From assembly GCA_033297205.1 (NCBI GenBank), contig MU859147.1:1-64000 (forward strand): a stretch of 64,000 nucleotides of DNA, given 5' to 3'. Made by a program: the position numbers and the translations under genes. Under the pieces are notes generated by a model. The model was not told the origin of the DNA. It saw only the letters and a program-made list of their open reading frames with translations, and did not search any database. Position 1 is the stretch's first letter. Each line of letters begins with the position of its first letter. The stretch comes from Pseudoneurospora amorphoporcata (lineage: Eukaryota; Ascomycota; Sordariomycetes; Sordariales; Sordariaceae). Positions 46,601 to 58,581 of the stretch are shown piece by piece.

Positions 46601-47077
46601 GGTGCTGCACGCAACCACACTTAGCTGTCCGGCCGAAGCCAAGCCACCGACCGCATACCTAACGATCGATTCCGGCATCGTCCACTGATTGGGACTCAAC
46701 ATAATCTAGAAGCGACTCGACCCAACGATTCCCAAGATATATATCCACAGCTTCACAAAGGCACTCGTGCTGTTATTGCTGTCGTCGCCGACCCGGACGA
46801 AGACGAAGACAAGAGTCCGGACAGTTGATTGCGCATTGCCGATCAGGATCTCCCCGGATCTGGCATTACAGGACTCCATACGCACCTCTCATCATTGCGG
46901 CCCACACTGTCGCTGTCGGCGTGCAGGTGAATCCCCGCCGTATTATTGACCAGAGCTCCGCCTGAAACGTCTAAAAAGCGACAGCAGGTCTCGCTTGTTG
47001 GTTAACTTGGATCTTTCCCGATCCTCTGAAAAGTCATTCCGACTCTGCAACACGGATCCAACACATATACCATCAAG
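43208..47077. other. gene-free interval with assembly gap
   Basis: About 3.9 kb before the G-alpha gene. It contains homopolymer runs around a gap (43,364-43,620) and pyrimidine-rich sequence (46,320-46,480) that may be the G-alpha leader. No protein-coding gene is recognised. Confidence 0.45.
43364..43619. other. low-confidence poly-T/poly-A tract with 10-N gap
   Basis: Runs of T and A surround ten Ns (43,464-43,473), and the bases between them are degenerate versions of T-rich sequence. This looks like a failed sequencing or assembly join inside a long homopolymer. Its length and bases should not be trusted. Confidence 0.85.
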
Positions 47078-48404
47078 ATGTGTTTTGGGGGTCGTGGAAA
47101 GGAAGATGAGGCCGAGGCCTCCCGGTCGCGCGAGCTGGACAAGCAGATCCGCGCGGATGAGAAGCGCCTGTCGAAGGAGGTCAAGCTGCTGCTACTAGGT
47201 ACGGATCTCCAGTTTTTGTTGGGCCCTGTACTGCGATCATCGCGTGCGTATGTGACCATGGCGACTCTAACCTTTGGCATCAATAGGAGCTGGTGAATCC
47301 GGGAAGTCTACAGTTTTGAAGCAGATGAAGTTGATCTACGCACAAGGTTTCAGCAAAAATGAGAAGCTAGAATGGAGGCCCGTCATTTTCACCAACATTC
47401 TGCAATCGTTCCGATTGATCTTTGATGCGATGAACGAGTTCAACATCAAGCTGGAGGATGAAGATAATGAGGCAAGTTTTGAACAGTCGGGCGTTAACAT
47501 CAAAGATATCCTCAACTAACTTGAAATTCTACAGAAGAATATGGTGCAAATGATGGTCGACTACGAAATGAGAGGAGACGAGCCTCTACCACTGGAATAT
47601 TTCGAGCCTGCGAAGAAGCTCTGGCAAGATTCAGGCGTCAGGCAAGCCATTGAGAAGGGCAATGAGTTTGCTCTGCATGACAACCTCGAATAGTATGTGT
47701 TTGCAATTCATCCTCCTTGTTTTGCAATTCGCTAACATATTCTTAAGCTTCTGCTCGGATCTGGACAGGCTATGGGACAGGAACTATGTTCCTAGCGATC
47801 AAGATTTGCTGCGCTCGAGGCTACGGACGACTGGTATCACCGAGACTGTTTTCGACCTGGGCCAACTCACCTATCGCATGTTTGACGTCGGTGGCCAGCG
47901 GTCGGAACGGAAGAAGTGGATTCACTGCTTTGAGAACGTCAACTGCTTGCTATTTTTGGTAGCGATCTCGGGTTATGACCAGTGCCTGGTTGAAGACAAG
48001 GACGGGGTGCGTCTAACCCCCGCATGATATTGAGAAGTTGGATGCTAACCTGTGCACAGAACCAAATGAACGAGGCCCTCATGCTCTGGGAGTCGATCGC
48101 CAACTCTCACTGGTTCACCAAGTCGGCCTTGATTCTGTTCCTCAACAAGATTGACCTTTTCAAGGAGAAGCTGCCTCGAAGCCCGATAACGAACCATGGC
48201 TTCACTGATTATCATGGTCCCCCGGACGATGCTAAGCAGGCCAGCAAGTACTTTATGGACAAGTTCCGCGCGCTGAACCGGAATCCGGACAAAGAGATCT
48301 ATGGGCATTTCACAAACGCGACCGATACCAATCTTCTGAAGATTACCATGGGCTCCGTACAGGACATGATCATCCAGCGGAACCTAAAACAACTTATCCT
48401 GTAA
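47078..48404 (+). CDS. gna-2: G-protein alpha subunit, fungal group II (GNA-2 type)
   Basis: Signalling GTPase at the plasma membrane. Five exons, 47,078-47,198, 47,287-47,471, 47,535-47,692, 47,748-48,006 and 48,060-48,404, join in frame to 355 residues, the usual length. Motifs: P-loop GAGESGKS (residues 41-48, split by intron 1), arginine-containing switch I LRTTGITE, DVGGQRSERKKWIHCFE, NKIDLF and the TNATDT guanine-base loop. The N-terminus MCFGGRGKEDEAE resembles Neurospora GNA-2. It has no Gly at position 2, so no N-myristoylation, but Cys2 could be palmitoylated. Intron 2 begins GCAAGT, a GC-AG intron with a CTAAC branch site. GNA-2 proteins have supporting roles to group I and III subunits in growth and development. 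Confidence 0.95.
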
Positions 48405-51400
48405 GGGATATTCATATACTGGACTTGCACATCCGATACATCTGCTTCCGCAGCACATCGCCCCCGGTGAAGTGAACTAGCACACTGCTGGTTGTGGATG
48501 TATCAACTTTTCCTTCCTCGTCACGAGCCGTTTCAATCTGGATAATCGACCTAATTCTGAATAGGGTCTAAACCTACAGCGCTTTAATCTCGGCCAGAAA
48601 CCCCCCCAGGACACGACTAGTCGTGTTGCATTTCCTTGCATTTTTACCGACCCAAAACCCCCCGAGCACTTCCGCTTCAAGATCCTCCACCGGCGTTCCG
48701 TTCACATGTATATTATCAGCTTCCCGCTTGTCACATTTGCGTTCTTTATCCCAAAGGCTGCGGATCTCTCACAATTTACGACTCCGACCATCCAAACCCT
48801 TACCTTCCGTCATTTTCGAGCCATATTTTTGCTTATTCGACATTGCACGAGCGACTCTTGCGGCTTGGGCGGCCATCATTCTTGGACCCGTTTCTTCATC
48901 CTTTTCTTTGTTCGCCCTCTTCGCCTTATAGCAGATTGTGGCTCCCGTTGGGGTGTATGGCGGCATTGCGTTTCCAAAAATGATTTTTTTATTTTTATTC
49001 ATGGACCCTGCGGGGCTGGTGGTAGAAGTCCTCTCTCCCCGGCTCTGTTACGAAGTAGGGAAACACGTGTTGAGATTGAGCAGGGGAGGTTCGCCGCTTC
49101 TTTATTTGTCTTTATTCGCCAGCTTGATTGGGATTGGGATATACCCGAAAAGCTTTTCGTGTGGGTTTGTGGAGGTACGAACGGAAGAGGATGACTGGGA
49201 CTTGGAGACGACATAACGAATCAATCATCTCTCCCTCACGTTGGTTGAGTATTCCAGCGTTGTCTACAGAGAGAGGTTCATTGAGTACAGAAGAGCTTTT
49301 CTCAATGATGATGTGGTGGTCAGACAGCAATGAATCAAAAGTCAATCACATCCGTGTTCCAGTCCTGACGAGCAATTGATGATACTGTACCGTTTTGGAC
49401 CGGGTGTATGTGTTGTTCAAAATAGAAGAAGATTTCAAGGTCGCTTGGAACATTAACGATATTGAGTGGGAAGCTGCAACAGTTGCTGGTTCGGCAGTTT
49501 GGCCGAGGTTTGACGGAGCAGTGTAATGTCGTATCGGTAATCTTGTTGCGGAGGTCACTGCTACCTACTGTATCAGAGGATTATAATGCTCCTGATGATA
49601 GCGAGCGAGCCGACTTTACCGTACCCTGTAGGACGGCTCACACATATAATAGTCAATCGAGATTCATAGGTGACATAGCACGTGCGACGTAGCGATTCAC
49701 TGCTGAGGCTGTGGATGGGAATTATTCGGACTGTCCCATAGTTCCCTTGTCTCAGATATAGACGTCACTGTGACAGTTACATTTGTACACACTTTTGGGT
49801 ATAGACAGGAACTGCTCCTTCCGCTGGAGGCTAGACCAACACGACAACGTCCTGACTTATCGGATCGCCAACAATGCTACCTATGATTGCCCACATCTGA
49901 TCCTCAAAGCAACGCAGTACCAAAAGCACGTGGAAGTAGCGGAACGTTCAAACAAACTTCAGACGAACCCCAGTTCGCCTCATGGCAGACAAAGAAAGTT
50001 GAAAGAGACATGGCGGTTGTGGGGAATTACCAGACTTGACATCCGTCTAACTGACGAGATGAGATACCCACAATGGAATCCGATGAAGCATTTCCTCGGC
50101 AGGAGATGTGTCAAAATACATCGCGCTGGAATATTCCTCGTATTGTTCGTCTTCATAAAAGCGAATTTGTTGCGGTGCTCAGGCCATGTTCATTTTGAGG
50201 ATTGTGATCTTCTGTGAGGTGACACCAGCAGTCTGTGCTTTTCCCTTGCTCGCGCTCGCTAGTTTCTTCTTTCCCCATTTGGACTTCCCCTTCTTCGTGA
50301 AAAGCAAAGAGGAACGACTTTGATATCAAGGTTCCTACGGTACATATGTAAACGGTACGTAATTCCCCTTGTTCAATATGCCTCATACCCCGAACTACAT
50401 GCCTCTATTTCCGAGGCATGTGCGGTGATGGTCACCACTGACCACCCAGCACATGCTGGAATGTGAAGTTCGAACCGAAACATGGAATCCTTCCCTCTGC
50501 ATGCCCCTGGAGTTTGCTTGGCCCCGTCCTGCGTCGCGTGGGGGGACGCCACGGCGCCCACAGGGGCTGCTGCTGCAGGCAGATCCAGGGCACACCTGCC
50601 TGAACCTTGGCAAAGCCATGGGATACCTTCCATTAGCAATCCAGCATCAGTTCATCAGTGCACCGCATGAAGGACCTCGGTGAGGACTGTGAGGTTGCTG
50701 TTGGCTGTTGGCGCTGTCAGAGCTGTCCGAGCTGTCATTCGCAAGCGGCGATGTCTGTCCGGTGCAGTTGTTCCATAGCTGTCAGGCTGTGAACGTAAAA
50801 GCTTGCCGTGGTGTTTGGTGCTGTATGATAGGTGTCAACTCGAGGTGCAGTGCCTGTCCCGGCCACCCATGGGTGTCTATCGACAGCGGCACGGGGTTGG
50901 CTGCACCTGAGATTCTGGGGCGTTACGCAAGCCGAGGCCGCTGGGGGCGCTCGTTGGACGGCGCGCTCGGGAGTGGCTGCCGCGAGGGCTCAGCGCGTAA
51001 CCGCCCTGTTAAACGCGTTCGGTTTCCGGAGCCCGAGTCGGTCAACGGTTGACGACGACCGTTCATCATCTAAACACAATACGGAGAAGGTTCCCGGGTG
51101 AGACGGCTGGGCTAAGCCTTACTATACCTCCGCAACTGCACAATCATTGGAATTTTTCTGTTTTCGAAACAGCTCGTTGATATTCTGTTCATTTGGCAGT
51201 TCTTTGATACCGCCATGGTTTGCAAACTGTCTCTGATAACCTTCACCTTCTGTTTACTTCCTGGCAACTGTTGCCAGTTCGTACAACGAGTTTCCGGAGA
51301 CCACCCAAGGATCAATTTCCGTCATCATAAGCGGCGCTTCTCAAAGAAGGGCAGTCGAAATCTTGTGTGTGTCAACTAAGTTCGTCCTTGACGTGCTGGC

Positions 51401-51583
51401 CCCTGTCGAAGGATATCGACTCGAGAACTTGATGATCGGAAGGTGGAAAAGGAGTTTATTCCATCACACTTCACTAGGAGCTGTGCTTTTGCAACAGTGG
51501 CTTTGTACAGCTGGTATTGATATCTAATCACGAGTGCCCGACAGGTACGGAGAGCCAAGATCGCCTCGACATCAGCTATAAAC
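48405..51583. other. gene-free interval
   Basis: About 3.2 kb between G-alpha and the GH3 gene. Short overlapping frames on both strands lack family motifs. Nothing else is recognised. Confidence 0.45.
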
Positions 51584-54441
51584 ATGCCAAGCGCGGAATA
51601 CCAGAAGGTGAACGCCGCCTCTTCAGCCGGCGAGCATGTTTCTGGCGATTCTGCTGCTGGTGATGCTCTTCCGCCCGATGCCAATTTAGCAGGTGGATCA
51701 TGGATCACACGCCACTTTGCCTTCTTCAAGACGAAACGCGGGATTACCATAACCGTGGCGGTCATCCTCCTCATTGTCGGTGGAGGTCTAGCCGGGCTGG
51801 CGGCTCTGCCAAAGAAAGGGAACAAAAGCGCTGCTGGGGAAGGAGATGGGGCAGGTGACTTAGGAGATTCCATCACCAGTGACGAACACTTTTATGGCCA
51901 GTCACCACCGGTATATCCTTCACGTACGTACGCTCGCTTCTCTCCGGATCGGTTGAGTTTACGGGTTTGTTATCGAAGATACGAGGCTGATTCAGCAAAC
52001 AGCAAATATGACCGGTACTGGAGCTTGGGCAACCTCATTCAAAAAGGCCAGGGACATGGTTGGCCGAATGACACTTGATGAGAAGGTACAATCTAACATA
52101 TCCCGACAAGGTAGTTCTCGGTTCTACGGGATCACGTTTCTGACGTCTTCGCTATGACATAGGTCTACCTAACAACAGGCACCACCTCTAACACCAGTTG
52201 TTCCGGCTTCATCCGGCCCATTAATCGTGTAGGCTTTCCCGGTATGTGCCTGAGTGATGCCGGGAACGGTCTGAGGAATACCGATTTTGCCAGCAGCTGG
52301 CCGAGCGGTCTCCATGTTGGTGCCAGCTGGAACAAGACCCTTACTCGCCGTCGAGGCAACGGCATGGGCAGCGAGTTCAAGAAAAAGGGGGTGAATGTTC
52401 TCCTTGGGCCTGTTGTTGGGCCAGTGGGCCGTGTGGTGCTAAGTGGTCGCAACTGGGAAGGTTTGTCCACTCCCCGTTGGTATACTCAACGGCGAACTGA
52501 AAGTTAATATTTGTGGGCTAGGTTTCTCTTCAGACCCATATCTGTCAGGGGCTCTTGTTTACGAAACTGTCCAGGCAGTTCAAGATGTTGGTGTTATCAC
52601 CAGCGTCAAGGCAGGTTAACACCCTCATACCCAAATAATGAGTTAGTGATCTAACATCACGCCAGCATTACATCGCTAATGAACAAGAGTCAAACCGAAT
52701 GCCTGCCAACGGCATGGAGTCCGTATCATCGAATATTGACGACAAAACGATGCATGAGTTCTACCTCTGGCCTTTCCAGGATTCCCTCCGTGCCGGTACA
52801 GGTAACATCATGTGTTCATACAACCGGCTTAACAACTCGTATGGCTGCGCAAACAGCAAGTCTCTCAACGGCTTGCTTAAAGCAGAACTCGGTTTCGAAG
52901 GCTTTGTGGTCTCTGACTGGAGTGCCCAGCATGCTGGTGTTGCCACTGCTTTGGCAGGACTGGATATGACAATGCCAGGTGGCGACGACTACTGGGGATC
53001 TAAGCTTGTGGAAGCTGTAAAGAATGCCTCGGTTCCTGAATCCCGCGTTGACGACATGGCAACTAGGATCATTGCATCTTGGTATAAGTTGGGCCAGGAC
53101 AAAGACTTTCCAACACCCGGTATCGGCATGGCCAGCGATCTCACCAAACCTCACAACGTTGTTGACGCCAGAAACTCAACCTTTCGTTCTATACTATTTG
53201 ACGGTGCGGTGGAGGGTCATGTTCTCGTGAAGAACACCCGAAATGCATTGCCCCTGAGCAACCCCAAGATGCTATCCGTCTTTGGGTACTCTGCCAAGAA
53301 CCCTGACCACAATGGTCCAACAATTGGTTCATCTGCATGGGTGTTCGGGGCAGAATCATTCAACTATGACGAGTTCAGCAACGGATTCTTCGGCAGCGCC
53401 GCCGTAGGTAACACCCCCATCGCCTTCAACGGCACGCTCTACTCCGGTGGTGGATCAGGCGCCACCTCCCAATCGCTCGCCGTCTCCCCCTTCGAAGCCA
53501 TCGTCCACCGTGCATACGAAGACGGCACTGCACTCTTCTGGGACTTCCACAACGGCAATCCCGCCGTTGATCCAGCCTCAGATGCCTGCCTCGTCATAGG
53601 CAACGCCTACGCTACCGAAGGCGCCGACCGCCCCGGCGCCCGCGACGACTATACCGACGGACTCATCAAGCACGTCGCCGACCAATGCAACAACACCATC
53701 GTTGTCTTCCACAACGCCGGCATCCGCCTCGTCGACCAGTTCATCGACCACCCCAACGTCACCGCCCTCATCTTCGCCCACCTCCCCGGCGAGGCATCCG
53801 GCAAGGCGCTTGTCTCGCTGATCTACGGCGATTCGAACCCTTCCGGCAAACTGCCCTACACCGTCGCACGTAACGAGTCCGACTATGCCGTGCTCGGACC
53901 CGATCTCCCTGACGCCGGCATGTTCCGCAAGTTCCCACAGAGTAACTTCTCCGAAGGCGTGTTTCTTGACTACCGCCATTTTGACGCCAATAACATCACG
54001 CCGCGCTACGAATTCGGCTTCGGCTTGAGCTATACCAGTTTTTCATATGGTAACCTCTCTATCGAGAAGGTCGCTGACTCGAACACGGATGAGTACCCCA
54101 CTGGCGAAATCCGTGAGGGAGGGCAAATCGACCTGTGGGATGTGCTCGTTCGAGTAAAGGCTGAGGTTACCAATACGGGCGATCGCGACGGGGCTGAGAT
54201 TGCGCAGCTCTATGTGGGGATTCCGGATGATGGGGCGCCGGTGAGGCAGTTGAGAGGGTTTGACAAGGTGTTTGTGGGTGCTAAGGGGAAGGAGACGGTC
54301 GAATTTGAGTTGACGAGGAAGGACTTGAGCGTGTGGGATACGGTGAGGCAGAAGTGGAGGCTTAAGAAAGGCGGGAAATATGTGGTTGAGGTTGGTGGGA
54401 GTAGTAGGGATTTGCCGCTTAAGGGGACGGCTAACCTATGA
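51584..54441 (+). CDS. membrane-anchored GH3 beta-glucosidase
   Basis: Five exons, 51,584-51,923, 52,003-52,085, 52,163-52,460, 52,522-52,610 and 52,666-54,441, join in frame to 861 residues, the normal size for fungal GH3 enzymes. It has no cleavable signal peptide. A cytosolic head of about 50 residues is followed by one hydrophobic helix (about 52-75, ITITVAVILLIVGGG), so it is probably a type II membrane protein with its catalytic part outside the cell. GH3 landmarks: CLSDAGNGLRNTDFASSWPSG, LLGPVVGPVGR, KHYIANEQE, and the nucleophile Asp (about residue 354) in GFVVSDWSAQHAG. The C-terminal lobe has LIYGDSNPSGKLPYTV and a fibronectin-III-like end. It would release glucose from cellobiose or other beta-glucosides at the cell surface. 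Intron 4 has a GC donor (AAG/GCAGGT). Confidence 0.94.
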
Positions 54442-55269
54442 TGTCGTAGTCATGACTAGATCAATGAATAGCTGATGTGGTTTGCTCGCTTTGCCTATGT
54501 ACGTTTGAGATGGGATGCGAACGGTACTTCGCGCGAGTAGACTCCGTGGACTTGTGCCTTCATAGTGCTTGAGGTGTTGTAGATTGTTGCGTGGAGTTAT
54601 CTCTAACTAAGGATCGTGGACACAAAAGGTACGGCAAAGATGGATCATTTACTGGAGGCGCGGAAATATGGTGTTTAAGCTTGTAGAAACAATCTGCAGA
54701 CAAATCATGGAAACTGGTTTCGACCACCGCGAGAAATCAGGCAAAGCTCTGGGGACATGATGATTTCAGTTGCGTATCGTGCTCACCGGAAGTTATCAGG
54801 TATATGTTGCAGAAAACTCGTCTGAACCTCTAACTCTCAGCTAGTGTTCTACATAGAGACAACGGCTCTTAACAAGAGACATATCTCTTCTCGCTCGTTC
54901 ACATCAAAATTTCCTCCAAAGAGCGTGAACTGGTCGACTTGTACGAATTCCTCGAATATAATCTCGACCATCACAAGACAACGTAAACAACTGCTCACGA
55001 ATGAGCATTTAGAACTACTGGCGGGTCGTACTGGGTAACTCGTAGGGGATAGCAGGACAGGACAAGCGTCGCGGGCTCTCGTGGCAAGTTTTTGTGAGCT
55101 TGAAAACAATTACCCCCTGAACTCGTTTACCCATTGATCGATAGAAGCATCTCACCTTTCTAATAGCCCGCGCAGGTTACTCCAGCCTGCACCGTGCACA
55201 GAATGAATTGTCGAGCTTCAGCTCGAAAGGGGTTGGTTTTCGTGGGAAGCAGAGGAAACAGGAAAGACC
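54442..55269. other. gene-free interval
   Basis: 3' flank of the GH3 gene. No gene, RNA or repeat recognised. Confidence 0.45.
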
Positions 55270-55271
55270 TA

Positions 55272-56000
55272 CAGTGGGTGGCGGAAAAAAACGCCCAACT
55301 TGAAAAAAAAACCGAAATTTCCCCGCAAAAAAGGGCAAAAGTTACAGTCGTCACTCCTCGACTTCACCACCTTATAATACTTCAAATACCAATGCAACTT
55401 TCCTCAATACTCCGATTTGCCTTCTTTCTCAGAAAATAAGAAAGTTGGCCCTTTTCGATCGTAGGTGGTGGTGAAGGATAAATGTAAAGAGAAATGTGCA
55501 TTGGACAAATTAGTTATAGCGGGCTTACAGGGGATCATAGTGGATAAAACTCAAAGTTCTTTTCCTTCTCTAAGTTTGATAACTTCTTTCTAACGTCCTA
55601 GTTGTAATGGGCTGGCGCCCGGAGATATGGTGCCTGGGGCTGCAGGCCCAGGCATGCTCTCTAGTTGGCCAGTGCCATTCAGGCTACCTGTTCATTCCAG
55701 TATTTAGCCGTGTCTCTGCAAACCTGTTCAGGACTGCAGACCTTCCTTCCTTTTCCTCTTTGTCGACAATCTCAAGCTCTATTCCACCCCTACTGCCGTG
55801 AACACCCAGTAGGCCCATGACACTAGTGTACTGAAGGAAAACGGAAAAATGATAGGTGTGAAAGAAAGAGGACCTAAAATACTCTGTACACTATAATTCG
55901 TGGATTACTGTACTTTCGTAGAGCAAGTCTAATTGGGACGTGAACTTTACGAGTTTTGCGGTAAAATGACCCGTTCAGCGTTTTTTTCCGGCACCCACTG
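55272..56000. mobile_element. Tc1/mariner-like non-coding element (MITE-like)
   Basis: The ends read CAGTGGGTGGCGGAAAAAAA (from 55,272) and the inverse (to 56,000), 23 bp with one mismatch. Each is flanked by TA (55,270-55,271 and 56,001-56,002), the classic mariner target duplication. The 729-bp interior has no transposase motifs. A third, related end in inverse orientation lies at about 57,560-57,651, so the true left partner of each right end is not certain. Confidence 0.5.
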
Positions 56001-56476
56001 TAATATATACGCCACAAATCACAGCACACGGCAAGAAAGATGAAAAGACATATGGACATGACGACCATGGGGAGAAATGTTTGGGGGAAAAAAAAAAATA
56101 CAACACATGGGATTCGCTGGTCGTCACCGATCCAACTACTAAGTCTAGTTAGGCGATTAGTAGCTTATCTACTTGTATGGGAGAGCGTACGGGATCCGAG
56201 TTTTCTACCATCTATAGTCGTATGTGTTGGTTCCTGCCTCTCCTTGTACCTATATCCTCATCGGGGTCTGGTGGTCATCCTTGTGCAAATTGAGTGCATT
56301 ATTCACTCCATTTCCGACCCCCGTACCTGGCCCCGCCCCTTTACTACAAGCTTATCAGGAGGGAGAGGCCCGGGGCCGGGACCGAAGGGACGTTCGGGAG
56401 GACGAGAACGACGCACACCGCTTACTGTACCTACCTACCTGCCTACCTACCTACTACCTTAGCGACACCTATTGCC

Positions 56477-56650
56477 CACTACCGGTTTTTCTCACTCGAT
56501 TTGTTTTTGCTCGAATAGGTGTAGCGCCGGGTATAACTGGTTTCGACTAATATGCTAGTGAGCTGATGCGGGTCGCAGGGTTTCTTGGGTTCGATCCAGT
56601 GACAGGATTGGCTTGAATAAAAACAAATCGAGTGAGAAAAAGCGGTAGTG
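56477..56650. mobile_element. 174-bp inverted-repeat element with CACTA ends
   Basis: 36-bp terminal inverted repeats with about three mismatches: CACTACCGGTTTTTCTCACT... from 56,477 and its complement ending TAGTG at 56,650. CC stands outside both ends. The CACTA...TAGTG termini suggest a non-autonomous EnSpm/CACTA-type element, though the duplication seen is 2 bp and this superfamily usually makes 2-3 bp. The mismatches are mostly transitions. Confidence 0.5.
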
Positions 56651-56766
56651 CCATTCTCCATTCTTTACCTCCCGTCACTAAGGTATTCCCTAGACGAAAC
56701 CGAAGCAGATCGGACCCGATCGGCGGGGGGAATAATGTTGATAGGGGACATACTTGTACTATAGCT

Positions 56767-57128
56767 TAAACTGCGTTCGGTCGCCCAGTATGCCAGTATC
56801 GTAGAGGTTGCATTACTGTTGATGGCCTGCAGCGAAATCGCTGTATAGTAATGCAACAGTAATGTGAGTGCTTTCATACTGGTATAAACATGGGGTTTGA
56901 AGCAGTATGAAAGCGAAGAAAGCAGCAAGATCTCCAACGATTTCTGGCCTTCTGATTGGTCAGATGTAGGCCATTGGGGGAGTTGGGGGAAGTGCAGCGA
57001 CTTGCAGATTTTTACTGGAAAACAGCCGAACACAAAAAGCAACGGCAGTATGCCGTTGCTTACTGTTCTTACTGCCATATAAACTTTCTTACTGTTACTG
57101 GCATACTGGGCGACCGAACACGGCTTTA
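56767..57128. mobile_element. MITE with perfect 24-bp TIRs and three internal hairpins
   Basis: Perfect 24-bp terminal inverted repeats lie at 56,775-56,798 and 57,096-57,119 (GTTCGGTCGCCCAGTATGCC...). The outer edges remain similar out to TA at 56,767 and 57,127. Inside are three perfect hairpins: 11-bp arms 56,807-56,817/56,847-56,857, 11-bp arms 56,871-56,881/56,903-56,913, and an 11-bp stem with a 3-base loop at 57,037-57,061. No coding sequence is seen. Confidence 0.7.
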
Positions 57129-57753
57129 GAGTAGTCGTGACAGCCCAGATTAACTGGGCTGCTATGCCCGGAGGCTCTGGTGACATGCCCAGTCGCCAGC
57201 GCACGGGCCATTATATGGCTCGTGCTCTGACTCACCTGCACTGCATATCTTCTGCACGTAGACGGCTGGCTGGAAGCCAGACCTTTCCGGTAACAATATC
57301 TCTCTTCTTTTCTAATACTCTTGCCTTGCAATGTGGTATTACCGAGAGACCCCCCGTATCAAACGTATACCTGTACATGACCTGACTCTGACCTACCTCT
57401 ACCTACGGACTATAAAGTGGGATACACGACGATAATAATGGGGAGGACCACACGTATATGACTGCTGCCGCTGCCGCTATTGTAAGTGGAAACTACCCCT
57501 GGAAGGAGTCGCATACCTATCATGAACAATGTAATGTAATGTCCGGTGGAGAAACCCACGAGTGGTTGTCATGAGTTTTGGCCTTTTTTTTTTACGGGGA
57601 AAAAGATAGTTGGGCGTTCTTTTTTAGGTTCTTTTTTTTGACCACCCACTGTAGTACAGAAAAGGGAGACGGGTGAAAATCCCGATTTCGCCTTGCCCCC
57701 AACTCCTCGCCAACATAAACCGTCTGGGCGTAGAGTGCGGATTCTTCAAACCC
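57129..57753. other. intergenic, with a solitary mariner-type end
   Basis: Contains an inverted copy of the CAGTGGGTGG element end (about 57,560-57,651, followed by TA) and a CAGCCCAG/CTGGGCTG hairpin near 57,142. No gene is recognised. Confidence 0.45.
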
Positions 57754-58581
57754 TCACCAATCGCCGTAGTAATCATCCCACTCCTCCTGTCCCTCAAACC
57801 AGCCTGGTGGAAGCCATGGTACGAAAGGCACATGAGTATCAAGGTTGATGCGTGCTCCCTCCTTTCTATAGTTCGCAGCCCGGATCTCGTCCCATCGGGC
57901 ATCAGTCTCGAAGGGTGTCTCAGTCTTGCCAGTTTCCCAATCGATCAGCAAGACATTTTCTATACTGTAAGGGAAACAGCACTCCTCCGCTCCTTGCCAG
58001 CAGTCTAAACCGTCCAAACAGACCACGTAGACCTCTCGGACTTTGGCAAAGTTTCGCAGCTCCTTAGATTCGAAATAGCAGAACCATTCGTTACGATCGC
58101 GCGCAAATTTGAGCCGCTTAATATTCTGGTAATACGGTTCAAAAAGCGTAAACATACTCTGGCCGATAGATATCATGTCCATCTCGAAATTCACCCAGAC
58201 GTAGCGCGGCTCTAGGCCGAGGCCGAGCTCTAGCCGGAGTTCGAGCTGCAGCGGCATCTCTTTCCCGTCGTTTATTGCAGCTAGCAGTTGGTGGAAGGCC
58301 TTCCTGTAGTTCCCCAAGCCACCCACACCTTCCGTGAGGTGAATCCGCGCTTCTCGACAGGCTTGCAGAGGCGCAGGCACCGCAGTGGATGACCGCAAAC
58401 GGAGGATGGAAATCCAGCGAGACGTATCAGGAGCCAAACTGTATCTAGCTCTCATATCATCGGTAACTGTCGTCTTTTCGTATTCGATATTAACCTCGAC
58501 CGTTCGAGGCTCGACGGTCAGCTCCCATATGCGAGCCCGGACTTCCCATGGGAGACGGGGAAAAGGATGGAAAGCTGTCAT
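57754..58581 (-). CDS. 2EXR-domain protein
   Basis: 275 residues from ATG at 58,581 (MTAFHPFPRLPWEVRARIWEL). The start of this protein carries the 2EXR motif typical of fungal expansion families: F..FP.LP.E.R..IW followed by LRLRSSTAVPAPLQACREAR about 60 residues later. The frame is open for another 83 codons upstream, but the domain starts at the chosen Met and the upstream part is Pro/Thr-rich with no conserved look. The C-terminal half is acidic and ends EEWDDYYGDW. The function of 2EXR proteins is not established. No intron is needed. Confidence 0.82.
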   Translation of the reverse strand: MTAFHPFPRLPWEVRARIWELTVEPRTVEVNIEYEKTTVTDDMRARYSLAPDTSRWISILRLRSSTAVPAPLQACREARIHLTEGVGGLGNYRKAFHQLLAAINDGKEMPLQLELRLELGLGLEPRYVWVNFEMDMISIGQSMFTLFEPYYQNIKRLKFARDRNEWFCYFESKELRNFAKVREVYVVCLDGLDCWQGAEECCFPYSIENVLLIDWETGKTETPFETDARWDEIRAANYRKEGARINLDTHVPFVPWLPPGWFEGQEEWDDYYGDW

